From Chitinophaga qingshengii (GTDB taxonomy: Bacteria; Bacteroidota; Bacteroidia; Chitinophagales; Chitinophagaceae), in contig NZ_JACVFC010000002.1 of NCBI RefSeq assembly GCF_014529935.1, positions 62,001 to 126,000 on the forward strand: a DNA stretch of 64,000 nucleotides. Direction: 5' to 3'. The notes under the pieces were generated by a model. It saw only the letters and a list, made by a program, of their open reading frames with translations. It did not search any database and had not been told where the DNA came from. Each line of letters opens with the position of its first letter. The first letter of the stretch is position 1. Below, in pieces: positions 1 to 9,900 of the stretch. The translations under genes were made by a program, and so were the position numbers.

Positions 1-861
1 GCAGCCACCCTGCCTTCCGGCCCCTATGCCGGTGCCACAGCCAGTTATGTTGTTAATAGCAGCACACCGGTATATACTGTGTCTGCTGTTACAGCCATTG
101 CAGATGCCTACGTACGGGGTGGCACCTACAACACCACTAATTACGGTACCGGTACACTCGTATTGAAACAGGATGCCAGCGTGAGTTATACACGCGAGAT
201 ATTTCTGAAATTTAATGTAAGTACGTTGCCCGCAGGCACCAACCAGGTGAACCTGCGCATGTATGTCAACTACGCCAATACCGGCATCGCCACGGTACCC
301 TGGATCGCCCGGTTTGTCAGCAACGACAGCTGGACTGAATCCGGTATTACCGACAGTAACAAACCCGCCGTGACCAAATCGGTAGACACCATTATGGGTC
401 GCGCCGCCGGTAACTTCGCAGAATGGGACGTAACAGATGTAGCACTGACCGAAAAATCCGGTGATGGTATACTGACGCTGAAACTCGAATCCGGACTGGC
501 AGGCGCTACTACAGACGCTATCTTTATTTCCCGTGAAGGCAGCGACTCTACACAACGTCCCATGCTCGTTTGCAGTAGCAACAATACCAGCTCCCTCGCC
601 ATGATGGCGGTAGCAGATAAATCAAACGGGGCAGGTATCACCCTGTCACCCAATCCTGCCCGCGATTTCATTCGCATACAAACAAACACGCCCTGGCAAC
701 AGGCAGAACTAAGGGATGCCGCGGGAAAAGTAATTAAGACAGAGAAACTAAATGGCCGGCAACAGTTTGAATTACCCTTGACGAATGTGCAACCCGGCTT
801 GTATTGGTTGGTGTTCAGCGGTCAGGGAAAACAGGTAGTGAAGAAGATAGTGAAGATGTGA
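1..861 (+). CDS. CBM96/DNRLRE-like secreted protein with T9SS sorting domain (5' partial)
   Basis: The reading frame is open from base 1, so the true start lies outside the window; 286 residues are visible. Visible residues about 30-195 read like a CBM96/DNRLRE module, a beta-sandwich often found in secreted carbohydrate-active or matrix proteins: an ADAYVRGG opening, then a Lys-containing strand and REIFLKF. The last 70 or so residues form a type IX secretion sorting domain of the por type, with SPNPARD, a central DAAGKVI turn, GLYWLVF and a basic end (VVKKIVKM). The protein is therefore expected to cross the outer membrane by T9SS and to be anchored or released at the surface. The catalytic or main domain, if any, is upstream and unseen. 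A GTG at 79 could be taken for a start but lies mid-domain. Confidence 0.8.
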   Translation, partial: AATLPSGPYAGATASYVVNSSTPVYTVSAVTAIADAYVRGGTYNTTNYGTGTLVLKQDASVSYTREIFLKFNVSTLPAGTNQVNLRMYVNYANTGIATVPWIARFVSNDSWTESGITDSNKPAVTKSVDTIMGRAAGNFAEWDVTDVALTEKSGDGILTLKLESGLAGATTDAIFISREGSDSTQRPMLVCSSNNTSSLAMMAVADKSNGAGITLSPNPARDFIRIQTNTPWQQAELRDAAGKVIKTEKLNGRQQFELPLTNVQPGLYWLVFSGQGKQVVKKIVKM

Positions 862-870
862 AACAGAAAA

Positions 871-897
871 GGCTGTTCTCAGGGGAACAGCCTTTTT
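871..897. terminator. Bidirectional intrinsic terminator
   Basis: An 8-bp perfect stem GGCTGTTC/GAACAGCC (871-878 with 885-892) has a 6-nt loop, is followed by five T on the plus strand and is preceded by AAAA. It lies between the ends of the convergent genes stopping at 861 and 906, so it can serve both. Confidence 0.8.
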
Positions 898-905
898 ATG
901 ATATC

Positions 906-2255
906 CTACAAAAACATTTTCCTGGAGCGGCAAAACTCCGACAAACAGTTTTTCAACGCTTTAAACCGCATGGAATAAACATAATGTGTATCTCCCTTGC
1001 GGATATACCTAAGCAGATAAAAAGATCCGTGATAATTATAGAGCATTCCATTGTCATCCTGCTCCAATACCCTGATACCTTCCTGTTCAAAATCGGCGAC
1101 AATTTTTCCAATATCGGTCTTGAAGCGGCCATTTTTCAACGCATATACGCCGCCGTCAGCCAGCTCCAGTGACCTGTTTCCGTCTTTATCCACTTCTTCC
1201 ACAGGGTTGTAATGGCTATTGGGATCCTTGCTCGAAAATGCCAGGCTGTCCGTCACCCCAAATTGATAGAAATTACTGCCCCCTGTTGAGAATTCGCGGA
1301 GGCGGTAATTGGCAGGCAATGTTACAGAAAGTGCTCCTACGGTGTGATTGACTCCCTTGGTATCACATCCAGGAAAATTATAGGCGTCACGACTAATACC
1401 TTTTTTCTCCGCTTTCAGCGAACGGAAGATGGATACCATGGGAAACAGTTCCGCCACTTCCTCCTTATTGGCAGTAGTTATATTAACATATCTATCAGCT
1501 ACAGATACACTGTTGGTCAGCAGATAACCATCTGCACCTTTCTCCTTCGTATTCCAGGCATAATAAGGATGAGCGCTCAGCCATAGGTCACCTTCCTTCG
1601 CCACCGGCCAAAACTCCCTGAGAGACAGTGAATCATTGTTATTATAACCAGCAGTACTGATGGCAAAATCGCTCTCCGGCTCACCGTTTTTGGGAAGAAA
1701 CTGGTAACTGCCAGGCGCAGACCGTACAATAAAATATTTATCACGGGGCAACTGCAGACTGTATCCATCGAGGTTTACCGCTACTGCATCATTGGCGGCG
1801 TCGTTTTTGGGCAGCTGAATGGCCGGAAGTTCTTTTATAGCAGCCATCAGATTGTTATGTACCTGCATTTTGCCCGCCTTTACCTGTTCCAGGAAGGCAG
1901 ATTCATTGTCGGCTGCCGGTTTACAGATGAGGAAGCCAATGTTGTTATTGTTACCGTAAATAAGCACTTTGAGTTTCCCATCCACGATTTTTGGTGTGAC
2001 AACCAATTCTTTTTTTCCCGATGTTTTACTATCAAAAGCGTTGGGCTTTAAATCCTGCGTATAAGCGTCATAATACCCGATCTCTCCTGTTGTCTGATCA
2101 TATGTCAGGTAGTCCAGTGGGGTAAATTCCTGCATCAACACGTCAAAAAACAATGAGGTGACGATGACAGGTTTCGTATGCTCCACCTGCCAATAAGTTT
2201 TTTGTGCAGATGAACATAACGGGAACAACAATAGTAATATGGTTAATGGTCTCAT
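906..2255 (-). CDS. Secreted protein of unknown function (449 aa)
   Basis: Not recognised as a known family. The first 18 residues (MRPLTILLLLFPLCSSAQ) are a clean Sec signal peptide ending at an Ala-Gln site, so the protein is periplasmic or exported. The rest is soluble, rich in Asp, Asn and Tyr, with no transmembrane segment, no zinc motif and no sorting domain. The C-terminus is short and basic (FCRSRKMFL). Its ATG overlaps the TGA of the upstream gene by 4 nt (ATGA at 2252-2255), so the two are translationally coupled and very probably work together. The upstream pair includes a transglutaminase-like protein. The function is open. Confidence 0.75.
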   Translation of the reverse strand: MRPLTILLLLFPLCSSAQKTYWQVEHTKPVIVTSLFFDVLMQEFTPLDYLTYDQTTGEIGYYDAYTQDLKPNAFDSKTSGKKELVVTPKIVDGKLKVLIYGNNNNIGFLICKPAADNESAFLEQVKAGKMQVHNNLMAAIKELPAIQLPKNDAANDAVAVNLDGYSLQLPRDKYFIVRSAPGSYQFLPKNGEPESDFAISTAGYNNNDSLSLREFWPVAKEGDLWLSAHPYYAWNTKEKGADGYLLTNSVSVADRYVNITTANKEEVAELFPMVSIFRSLKAEKKGISRDAYNFPGCDTKGVNHTVGALSVTLPANYRLREFSTGGSNFYQFGVTDSLAFSSKDPNSHYNPVEEVDKDGNRSLELADGGVYALKNGRFKTDIGKIVADFEQEGIRVLEQDDNGMLYNYHGSFYLLRYIRKGDTHYVYSMRFKALKNCLSEFCRSRKMFL

Positions 2256-2974
2256 GGTTGGTGGGGGGTAGTATTTTTCCTGATTTCAGGATCGTTAAAA
2301 TAGTCTTCTGATTTGCTGTAAAAAGCTGGCTGTACCTGGTTATAGATAGTCAGCTTTCCATTGCGGCCATCCTGTTTAACACCATTCCTTGTTTCAGTCG
2401 CATTGCCGTCCAGCAACTCGTTTTCAATGGTAAGGCGCGCTACGACGCCATTTTTTTTCCAGATATACACGGCGCCGGTATAACTTTTCTCCCGCACTTT
2501 CTTTTCAGGTCCCCAGATGGCGCTCAGTTCTTTTCGCAGCGTCACCACATCATTATCAGAAAACACGCCTGCCATCTGCTGGCCTTTGGGACCGTGGTTA
2601 CCGATGTCAGCAACAAAGATGACTAACCGTCCCTCTTTATCCATCAGTAATTTCGGGTCCCGCAGGGGAACAGACTTAAAATAGATGACCGGCTTAATCG
2701 TTTCTTTGCTCCAGTCGATGTTATACCGGGGGCTCACCACGCTGATGATTTGCTCCGGAACTTTTTCACCGTAAAGACCCACGGTGTAATTTTTGTTCTC
2801 ATCAAAAACGACCGTGTCTGTCCGGATTCCTGCCGTCTTCAGCTGGGGGAATACCGGTGCTGTCAATAACTGAACAGCCTGCAATTGTTGTCCATAAACG
2901 TCGGGAATCACTATTCTGCCGGCTAACAACAATGCTGTAATAATAGAAAAACGTATATGCTTCAGGGTATACAT
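2252..2974 (-). CDS. Secreted protein of unknown function (240 aa)
   Basis: An N-terminal hydrophobic stretch (residues about 8-28, ending VYGQQ) looks like a signal peptide. The remaining 210 residues show no motif I can name. The DKEGRLVIFVADIGNHG segment and the mixed beta-rich composition suggest a small globular periplasmic domain. The gene sits 26 bp downstream of the transglutaminase-like gene and overlaps the next gene by 4 nt, so 4116-906 looks like one three-gene transcription unit of exported proteins. No paralogy between the three is apparent by eye. Confidence 0.7.
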   Translation of the reverse strand: MYTLKHIRFSIITALLLAGRIVIPDVYGQQLQAVQLLTAPVFPQLKTAGIRTDTVVFDENKNYTVGLYGEKVPEQIISVVSPRYNIDWSKETIKPVIYFKSVPLRDPKLLMDKEGRLVIFVADIGNHGPKGQQMAGVFSDNDVVTLRKELSAIWGPEKKVREKSYTGAVYIWKKNGVVARLTIENELLDGNATETRNGVKQDGRNGKLTIYNQVQPAFYSKSEDYFNDPEIRKNTTPHQP

Positions 2975-3000
2975 TTTTCAAAAGTAAGCAATTTATTTTA

Positions 3001-4116
3001 TCACGGCTTGGCCCAGAACAGGTCAGGATTGTTGGTCACATAAGTTGTATAGGAATTTTTCGCGGGATTTTCTGATTTACTACCTTCCTGGTTAAGCCCA
3101 CCCAGAGGAACCAATTGTATGTAGTTCACCTGTTTTCCGGCTACTACTGTTTCCGTATTGTATACACTGGCAGCAGTACATTCCATACGATACAGGTTCT
3201 TGGCCATATAGGTTTCCAGGTATTTTGCTTTTGTCTGCGAGATCTTCCGGTTCCAGTTAGCGTCAGGGTTCAGGATCAGCTGTTGGCCATTGATAAGCCG
3301 CTCCCGTACTTCTTTCGGCCCCAGCAACTCCCCTTTTTCATCCATCACATAAGCATTAAAAGTAGGGTCCATCCAGATCCATTTTTGCGCATCGTTGGAA
3401 TACACCATATTGATCACATGGCAGTCATCAAACTTCAGCTCTTTAGGCATACAGGTCAGAAAGCGGGATTTAAAGCCCATGGCCAGGTAACATTCGTTTA
3501 ATACGGTACCCATCATACGACAATTAACCGCACGTCCTTCCTGTTTGCAGATACCAATAATATCGATGGCATTCTTGATAGCGGGGTTATTGGTATTGCC
3601 ATCATGCCGGATAATGTTGTGTACCCATTGCATCAGGTTAATCATCCGGGAAATCTCATTGCCGCTGCCGGCAACAGAATCGAGTTTAAACTCCTCCCGG
3701 ATACGCTTCAACGCCGGATCATCGGGCGATTGATAGGTAAAGGCCGGGAACGCCCGTTTGTCTGCGAAGTTGTACTTTTTTGCCTGCTTCAGCATCTCCA
3801 GGCGGGGAAGTTGAAAACTCACCCGGATAAGCGCCGAATCCTTATCATTCAACAGGATATAAAAATCCTGCGGCTTGTCCGGTTTCACCTTGATAACTAT
3901 AGAATCCATATCCGTATAAAAAACTACTTTTTTGGCAGAAGTGGTATAAATATCCGGCTTAGTCGCCGGTTCAACAGTCCCGGCATTTTTGTAGAAATTG
4001 GGGCCGTCCTTGACACTCACAGTTTTGGAAGTAGCGCGAATCACAGGAAGCTGGTGTTGGGCTGATACAGGGATCGTCCATCCTGCTAAAAGGAGGAGTA
4101 CAGGTAATGCTTTCAT
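3001..4116 (-). CDS. Secreted transglutaminase-like (papain-fold) protein
   Basis: A signal peptide (MKALPVLLLLAGWTIPVSAQ) is followed by a beta-rich N-terminal region (about 25-120) and a transglutaminase-core-like domain (about 150-260). The expected Cys-His-Asp triad can be read as C199 (GRAVNCRMMG), H233 (DDCHVINMV) and D250 (WIWMDPTF), in the spacing and sequence context of the family. Such domains act as proteases, amidases or transamidases on peptides; the substrate cannot be told from sequence. It is the first gene of a likely operon with two further secreted unknowns downstream on the same strand. The ATG at 4116 is supported by the signal peptide that starts directly there. Confidence 0.8.
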   Translation of the reverse strand: MKALPVLLLLAGWTIPVSAQHQLPVIRATSKTVSVKDGPNFYKNAGTVEPATKPDIYTTSAKKVVFYTDMDSIVIKVKPDKPQDFYILLNDKDSALIRVSFQLPRLEMLKQAKKYNFADKRAFPAFTYQSPDDPALKRIREEFKLDSVAGSGNEISRMINLMQWVHNIIRHDGNTNNPAIKNAIDIIGICKQEGRAVNCRMMGTVLNECYLAMGFKSRFLTCMPKELKFDDCHVINMVYSNDAQKWIWMDPTFNAYVMDEKGELLGPKEVRERLINGQQLILNPDANWNRKISQTKAKYLETYMAKNLYRMECTAASVYNTETVVAGKQVNYIQLVPLGGLNQEGSKSENPAKNSYTTYVTNNPDLFWAKP

Positions 4117-4232
4117 GTTTAGATAGATTTAATGACTAACATATGATGCATACCAAAGACGACCGGGAACGGAAAATGTTGCAGGATGATTACATTATAA
4201 CGATTACTCGATTAATTTATGACAGAAAAATA

Positions 4233-5255
4233 TTACTGTAACAACGGGACAATCTCTTTCCCGATCAGCTCAATGGAATGCATCAGTTTATCATGTGGCA
4301 GGTTAGCATTATCCATTTGAAAAGTAAACCGGGATATACCACCCAGTGCTTCGCTATGACGTTTAATCTTTTCGGCCACCTCCTGCGGACTGCCCACCAG
4401 CAAAGCGCCAGTCGGCCCGTTCTGTGCATCAAACTGGCCACGGGTAACAGGTCCCCAACCCCGCTCTTTACCAATACGGGTGAACACCTCGGCATAACCC
4501 GGAAAAAATTCATCCCTGGCCTGCTGCGATGTAGCAGCGACGTAACCCAACGAATGCAGTCCCACTTTCAGCCTATCTTCCGCATGACCAGCCTTCCTGC
4601 CAGCTTCCCGATAGAGGTCCACCAGGGGACGGAAACGATGCGTTTCGCCGCCAATGACAGCCACCATCAACGGAAGCCCTAACAAACCTGCTCTGACAAA
4701 TGATTGCGGTGTGCCACCCACACCTACCCACACCGGCAACGGTTCCTGTACCGGCCTCGGATAAATAGCCGCATGTTGCAACGGCGCCCTGAACTTACCG
4801 CTCCACTCCACCCGTTCTTCATTCCTGATCTTCAGCAACAAGTCCAGCTTCTCGGTGAATAACGCATCGTAGTCGTCCAGGTTATAACCAAAAAGCGGAA
4901 AGGCTTCAATAAACGATCCACGGCCTACCACCATTTCCGCCCTGCCTTTGGAAATAATATCCAGCGTGGCAAAGCTCTGAAACACCCGTACCGGATCAGC
5001 GGCACTTAATACCGTTACCGCACTGGTGAGCCGGATGTTTTTAGTCCTGGCCGCCGCTGCCGCCAATATCAGCGTGGAAGCGGAATCCAGGAATTCCCGG
5101 CGATGATGTTCACCCAACCCGAATACAGCCAGGCCTGCCTGGTCCGCCAGGTCAATACGCGCCAGCAGGTTATCCATTTCCTGCATATCAGCGGCCGCAT
5201 CATGGCCGCCACTTTGTGATTTGGTGGCTGCAAAACTGTCGATACCTATTTCCAT
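4233..5255 (-). CDS. LLM class flavin-dependent oxidoreductase (luciferase-like)
   Basis: The 340-residue protein has the length and layout of bacterial-luciferase-like FMN-dependent monooxygenases (TIM barrel): MEIGIDSFA at the start, GLGEHHRREF near residue 50, an RTKNIRLTSAVTVLS segment, GRAEMVVGRGSF and a PLPVWVGVGGTP strand. A C-terminal GSPQEVAEKI segment is typical of the family. Cytoplasmic. The substrate is not predictable; relatives oxidise alkanes, aldehydes, sulfonates or act in unknown secondary reactions. It follows the AadE-like gene by only 12 bp on the same strand, so the pair is probably co-transcribed. Confidence 0.88.
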   Translation of the reverse strand: MEIGIDSFAATKSQSGGHDAAADMQEMDNLLARIDLADQAGLAVFGLGEHHRREFLDSASTLILAAAAARTKNIRLTSAVTVLSAADPVRVFQSFATLDIISKGRAEMVVGRGSFIEAFPLFGYNLDDYDALFTEKLDLLLKIRNEERVEWSGKFRAPLQHAAIYPRPVQEPLPVWVGVGGTPQSFVRAGLLGLPLMVAVIGGETHRFRPLVDLYREAGRKAGHAEDRLKVGLHSLGYVAATSQQARDEFFPGYAEVFTRIGKERGWGPVTRGQFDAQNGPTGALLVGSPQEVAEKIKRHSEALGGISRFTFQMDNANLPHDKLMHSIELIGKEIVPLLQ

Positions 5256-5267
5256 AGTTCATGGTTT

Positions 5268-6161
5268 TTAATGATGGTAGATTTTTTGTGCATCCTTCGG
5301 AAGCTGTTGTACATGCATCACATAAGCCCTTACTTCTTTGTCCCATTCTTCCGGATAACTGTAACCTGATTCCGAGGCAACGAATGCCGCGGCATCCCTG
5401 AACAGGTCCATAGCCACGTACACCGACTCCCGGATAGCAGGCAGCGCTGCAACCGGATAAGTAGCCAGCAAACGGGCATACATTTCCGGTTCCAGGTAAC
5501 GTTGATAGAATTTCCCCATCTTACCCGGGTTCACGGCAAATTCATGTTGGCAGCCAATATACCAATGCAGCATTTGCATTAACGCGCCACGGATTACCTG
5601 GTTCATCAATTCCTGCACCAGGATGACTTCCTCCCGCCATAGTCCCTTCGCCAATCCCGCATTGGTATACCAGAATTCGTTACAGCAGTCCGTGAAAGCA
5701 CGTTCGGAGGGCTTTCTCACAATATAGCTGTCGTCGCTGGCAAGCGGCAATGGATGGTCTTTAAACAATCCCGCTTTATCCCAGATGATCTTACAAAGAC
5801 TATCGGATGTAAAATGGGCTAATTTATCCAACGGCACCATCATCAGGTCAATGCGGTTACCATCCTTAAGCTGCATCAGGTAAGAGAAGGCTCCTTCCAG
5901 GTCGGGGTCAGGCGGATACAATTCCATGTCTTCCGGCAGCTGCATGATCATCCTCTCCCCGAAAACATCCACCCAGCGGTGGTCCCGCAGGAAAGGGGCT
6001 ATGGTTTCCACTACATAGATGATATCATAATCCTGGAATATATCGGGCTTTACGTTGGGATTGGAGCGTGAGCCGTCTTGCAATACAGCCAGTATGCGGG
6101 AGTCTTTTTTTGCTACATCCAGTATCAAAGCCATCATCGTTTCCTCATTTCTGCTCATCAT
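5268..6161 (-). CDS. Aminoglycoside 6-adenylyltransferase-like protein (ANT(6)/AadE family)
   Basis: The 297 residues match the full length of ANT(6) streptomycin adenylyltransferases. The nucleotidyltransferase signature is present: DGSRSNPN at residues 29-36 and QDYDIIYVV at 43-51, with D44 and D46 as likely metal ligands. The middle holds NRIDLMMVP and the C-terminal half is helical, as in the family (EEVILVQELMNQVIRGALMQMLHWYIG). Family members transfer AMP from ATP to streptomycin. Chromosomal homologues in Bacteroidota are common and are often of untested activity, so real resistance is an inference. Two adjacent ATG codons (6161 and 6158) are both possible starts. Co-directional with the flavin monooxygenase downstream. 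Confidence 0.85.
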   Translation of the reverse strand: MMSRNEETMMALILDVAKKDSRILAVLQDGSRSNPNVKPDIFQDYDIIYVVETIAPFLRDHRWVDVFGERMIMQLPEDMELYPPDPDLEGAFSYLMQLKDGNRIDLMMVPLDKLAHFTSDSLCKIIWDKAGLFKDHPLPLASDDSYIVRKPSERAFTDCCNEFWYTNAGLAKGLWREEVILVQELMNQVIRGALMQMLHWYIGCQHEFAVNPGKMGKFYQRYLEPEMYARLLATYPVAALPAIRESVYVAMDLFRDAAAFVASESGYSYPEEWDKEVRAYVMHVQQLPKDAQKIYHH

Positions 6162-6209
6162 ATCGTCAGAAGTTTAGGCTAATGTAGCAATAATTCTTCA
6201 GGGAACCGG

Positions 6210-6488
6210 CTAGCGGGTTAGTCCCCGGGCGGTGACCAGCAGCAGTATCAGGGCGTAGTCGGATAAGAGTTCATTGCTGAGCAGGCGCATGGCTTTGCTC
6301 ATGTGTTTTTCCACCATGCTGACGGAGACTTTTAACCTGGCGGCAATTTCCCGGTGAGAGAGTCCTTGTTCCCGGTGCAACAGGTACACCTCCCGGCAGG
6401 CGTCTGGCAGCCGGTTTTCCTTCCCTGTCAATATCGAAAAAGACCAGCAGTATACTGGTGCCTGTCCGATAGCCCGGGTACCTTTCAC
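6210..6488 (-). pseudogene. 3' remnant of an ECF sigma factor (region 4 only)
   Basis: The frame encodes a typical sigma region 4: LPDACREVYLLHREQGLSHR, then EIAARLKVSVSMVEKHM and a hydrophobic end (SDYALILLLVTARGLTR), which is the usual C-terminus of Bacteroidota ECF sigma factors. Region 2 and the linker are missing: upstream of about 6440 the frame turns into unrelated sequence and closes. The stop at 6210 is intact. The gene is therefore 5'-truncated and cannot give a working sigma factor. The break lies next to the broken DUF4397-like gene on the other strand, so both were probably cut by one deletion or recombination event. Confidence 0.7.
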
Positions 6489-6848
6489 GCAACAACGGTA
6501 ACGAATACACGAAATACATCTGCCGGCACGGTAAAATTACGTCTGGTGCAGCTTTGTCCGGATGCGGACTCTGTCAATCTGCGCCTCGGTACCCAACTGC
6601 TGAGAGGCATACAAAACCTGCCGTACCGCAGCGTTTCCGGTTACGTGGAATATCCGCTGGCTGCTGACAGCACATTGAAACTACGGTTATTCAATGCCCG
6701 CGACACGCTGAACACCATCGCCCGGGCGGATTTACCGGTTACACCCGGACAGGTATACCTGTTGATTCTCCGGAACTACAGCAAAAATCACCAGTACAAG
6801 GATTATACAGGCCAGCTGGTCAATGTTATTCCCAGTGGAGTAATAATA
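6489..6848 (+). pseudogene. Fragment of a DUF4397-like protein, no start codon
   Basis: The plus frame here reads like the repeated unit of DUF4397 surface lipoproteins: TVKLRLVQLCPDADSVNLRL, followed by LPYRSVSGYVEYPLAADST, LKLRLFNA and LPVTPGQVYLLIL. DUF4397 proteins normally begin with a lipoprotein signal and a RVVNASPDAP-like strand. Here no ATG, signal peptide or lipobox precedes the domain in frame, because the frame runs straight into the antisense of the sigma factor remnant. At the 3' end the frame reads through a TAA triplet that lies in another frame at about 6840, so a second frameshift is possible. Treated as a dead fragment; boundaries are approximate. Confidence 0.5.
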
Positions 6849-6850
6849 AA

Positions 6851-6880
6851 CGAGGGACCGGCTTTGAAGCCGGTCCCTCG
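6851..6880 (-). terminator. Intrinsic terminator of the giant TIG/FG-GAP gene
   Basis: A 13-bp perfect stem (6851-6863 with 6868-6880) with a TTGA loop lies 22 bp past the stop at 6903. On the minus strand it is followed by TTTATTATTA. It is one of the strongest hairpins in the window. Confidence 0.85.
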
Positions 6881-6902
6881 TTGTACAAGAATAAGTTATG
6901 CT

Positions 6903-9900
6903 TTATTGAGCAACCAGGAATACCTTCGTGGATACACGGGAACCATCCCGCCATACAAAAGTATAGTAACCCATTTTCAACCCGGTCAGGTTAACCTGTG
7001 TTTTGGATTCCCCAGCTCCGGTTGTTAATGTTTTCACCACATTTCCCATCATGTCCAGGATCTGTACATTCGCCGGTCCTGCTGATACCGGGTGCTCCAG
7101 CCAAATAGCACCTATTGCCGGATTCGGATAAACGGATATGTTCTCCTCCGGCGCAGGCGTTGCAGGTTGAATAAAAGTAAAGCCGTTCAATATCAGTTGA
7201 CGGTCTTTTTTATTGACCTGTACCAAGCCACTGGCGCCGGCTCCTACGATGGCTATCATCGTAGAATCGTTCATCACATTAAAAGTCCTGGCAGGCATGC
7301 CACCGAAAGTTACGCCAGTCGCACCGCTTAAACCTCGTCCCCTTATCCGTACAGTGGCTCCTTCCATGGCCTCAACAGGCGAGAACTCAAAAATGGCCGG
7401 CGGCAGGTATTCAAATATAGGCCCGGATAACGGTGCTCCATTTTTGAACCGGAGGCTCACAGGTCCGGTTTCTCCTGCGCCAACAATAGCGTTGATTTCA
7501 TGATCTGAAATGATATGGAAAGCTGTAGCCGGCATATTTCCAAAGTATACTGCGGTTACTTCACCAAGATTGTCTCCCCATATAATAACATTGGTACCTT
7601 CTGTTCCGGACGGAGGCCACACCTTGCCAATGGCTGGTGTAACGGGTAAATACACAAATCCTGGTAAAGACAGCGTTCTATCATTCATAACAATCTTTAC
7701 ATTACCGCTCGCGCCTTCTCCTACAGTAGCCGTAATCACGCTATCCGAGAGCACCTGGAAGTTAAGTGCAGGTGAAGTACCGAAACTAACCTGCACCACA
7801 TTGGCAAAGTTATGCCCCCTGATAGTAATACTGGTACCTGTTTTTCCTTCTGCCGGATAAAAACCGGTCATTACCGGAGACTGTATAAACGTAAATCCAG
7901 GCATTGCTGTTTTCCCTGTACGGGTTGTTATGCTAACGGCTCCTGTAGCCCCGTTTCCGATCGTAGCATTAATCACGCTATCGGAAGCAACCTGGAAAGA
8001 GGCCGCCGGCACATCCCCAAAAGAAACAGCTGTAACGTCAGTAAAATTGTTCCCATAAATCTTCACGGAAATACCCGTTTGGGCTGATTTCGGAAGAAAA
8101 TCGCCGATATAGGGTGCTGGCACAGGCCTCTTAAAAATAAAACCCTCTAAAGCGGTGGTGCCGCCCTTAGTGCTGACCTGCACTGCTCCGCTTTCCCCCA
8201 GCCCTACTACAGCAACCATCTCATTTTCGGAGACTATCTGCCAGGAGGCAGCGGCAACACCTCCAAAGCTTACCGCAGTTACATCTTTCAGGTTATTGCC
8301 ACGAATAGTTATCGTAGCTCCCTGCTCTGCTGTAACCGGATTAAATGAAAAGATAACCGGTGGTTTTATTACCTGGAAAGTACCCATCGTGTCTGCACCT
8401 ACGGCATTCACTACCCGGACCAAACCAGTACTACCTCCTCCTACAACAGCATGAATAATACTGTCAGACAGTATTGTAAAGGATGCAGCAGCAGTACCGC
8501 CGAAACTAACAGAAGTAGTATTACTGAAACCGGTACCTCTTATTGTAACAACTGTACCGGATGTTCCTTCCTGTGGATCAAACGCTTTTATCCTGGGAGA
8601 TGCCGCCGGTAAAGGACGGTAAATGAATCCATCGAGTAATGCGATGCCATTGGGCGTAGTAACCTGTACTACACCGGAAGTGCCATTGCCCGGAACAGCA
8701 GTGATTATCGCATCGGAAACTACCACGAAGGAACTGGCGGGAGTTCCTCCGAAAGAGACGTTGGTGGCGCCATTGAAGTTAATCCCCGTTATAGTCACCT
8801 GTTGTCCGGGTGTGTAGATAGCAGGTGAAAACGATAATATGGAAGGTGCCAGGTAAGTAAATCCACCCAAGGTATCAGCACCGCTGCCGGTCATTACGAC
8901 TACGTTACCAGTAGCTCCTTTTCCCACCCTGGCGGTAATAACAGTATCTGCAACAACAGTAAAAACACTGGCAGGGACACCACCAAAAGAAACGGTAGTG
9001 GCGCCGGTAAACCCGGTACCGGTAATCGTTACATCAGTACCTTCAATTCCTCCCGCAGGTGTAAATGCGCTGACTTCAGGGACGGGTTGCAGGTACGTAA
9101 ATGACTTATAGGAGATTGTTCCATCCGGTGTTGTTACCACCACTTCACCAGTGCTACCATTACCTACAGTTGCCGTCATCACCGTATCTGACACTACTGT
9201 CAAAGCAGTCGCGGGCACGCTGCCAAAGCTAACGGCAGTAGCCCCGGTAAAATGTTTACCATAAATAGTTACTACAGTGCCGGCAGTACCTTTTCCAGGA
9301 GTAATAGAATCAATGACAGGGGCTTGTGCGGCACCTGCCAGATTCAGGAAAACAGCCAGATTGCTCCCTACAGGCCACCCGGCATTTGCCATCACAATAT
9401 CCTGTTTCCCGTCGCCATTAATATCTCCGGAATGGATGTCATAGACCATCGCGCCGGAAATCAGGTCCACTTTAGCCGCCAGCGCAATATTGCCGGGGCT
9501 GCTGTTATTTTCGAATAGACTGATCGATTTCCCATCTCTGTTATACACTACCACTTCCGGTTTTCCATCGCCGTTAAGATCATTCATCAACACCCCTTCT
9601 GACCGTTCTCCGGCGGTCATCTTCATCATCGTTCCGAAAGTAATCTTACCATCAGTGGTGGTGTTAGGGTAAATGGAGACAGTTCTTTCTCCTCGGTTGG
9701 CAGAAAGCATTTCTGGTCTTCCATCACTGTCAACATCTCCTACAAATACCCCATCAGACCAGGTTCCGGCATCATACGTGATGTCATGCGCAAACTGTAT
9801 GTCACCCGGTTTACTTTTGTTTAATAACACCGACAGGTAGCTAGATGACACATTGGACTGCACGAGGTCTGGTTTCCCGTCCCCGTCAAGGTCGCCCACG

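Noticed and set aside
2979..2986. Minus-strand -7-like box TACTTTTG just before the ATG at 2974
   Set aside because: It leaves no leader, has no -33 TTG at 19 nt, and the gene is only 26 bp from the upstream gene of the same operon; probably chance.
6271..6519. Minus-strand frame shifted from the sigma remnant
   Set aside because: It is the out-of-frame reading of the same region; only the 6210-6488 frame shows sigma region 4.
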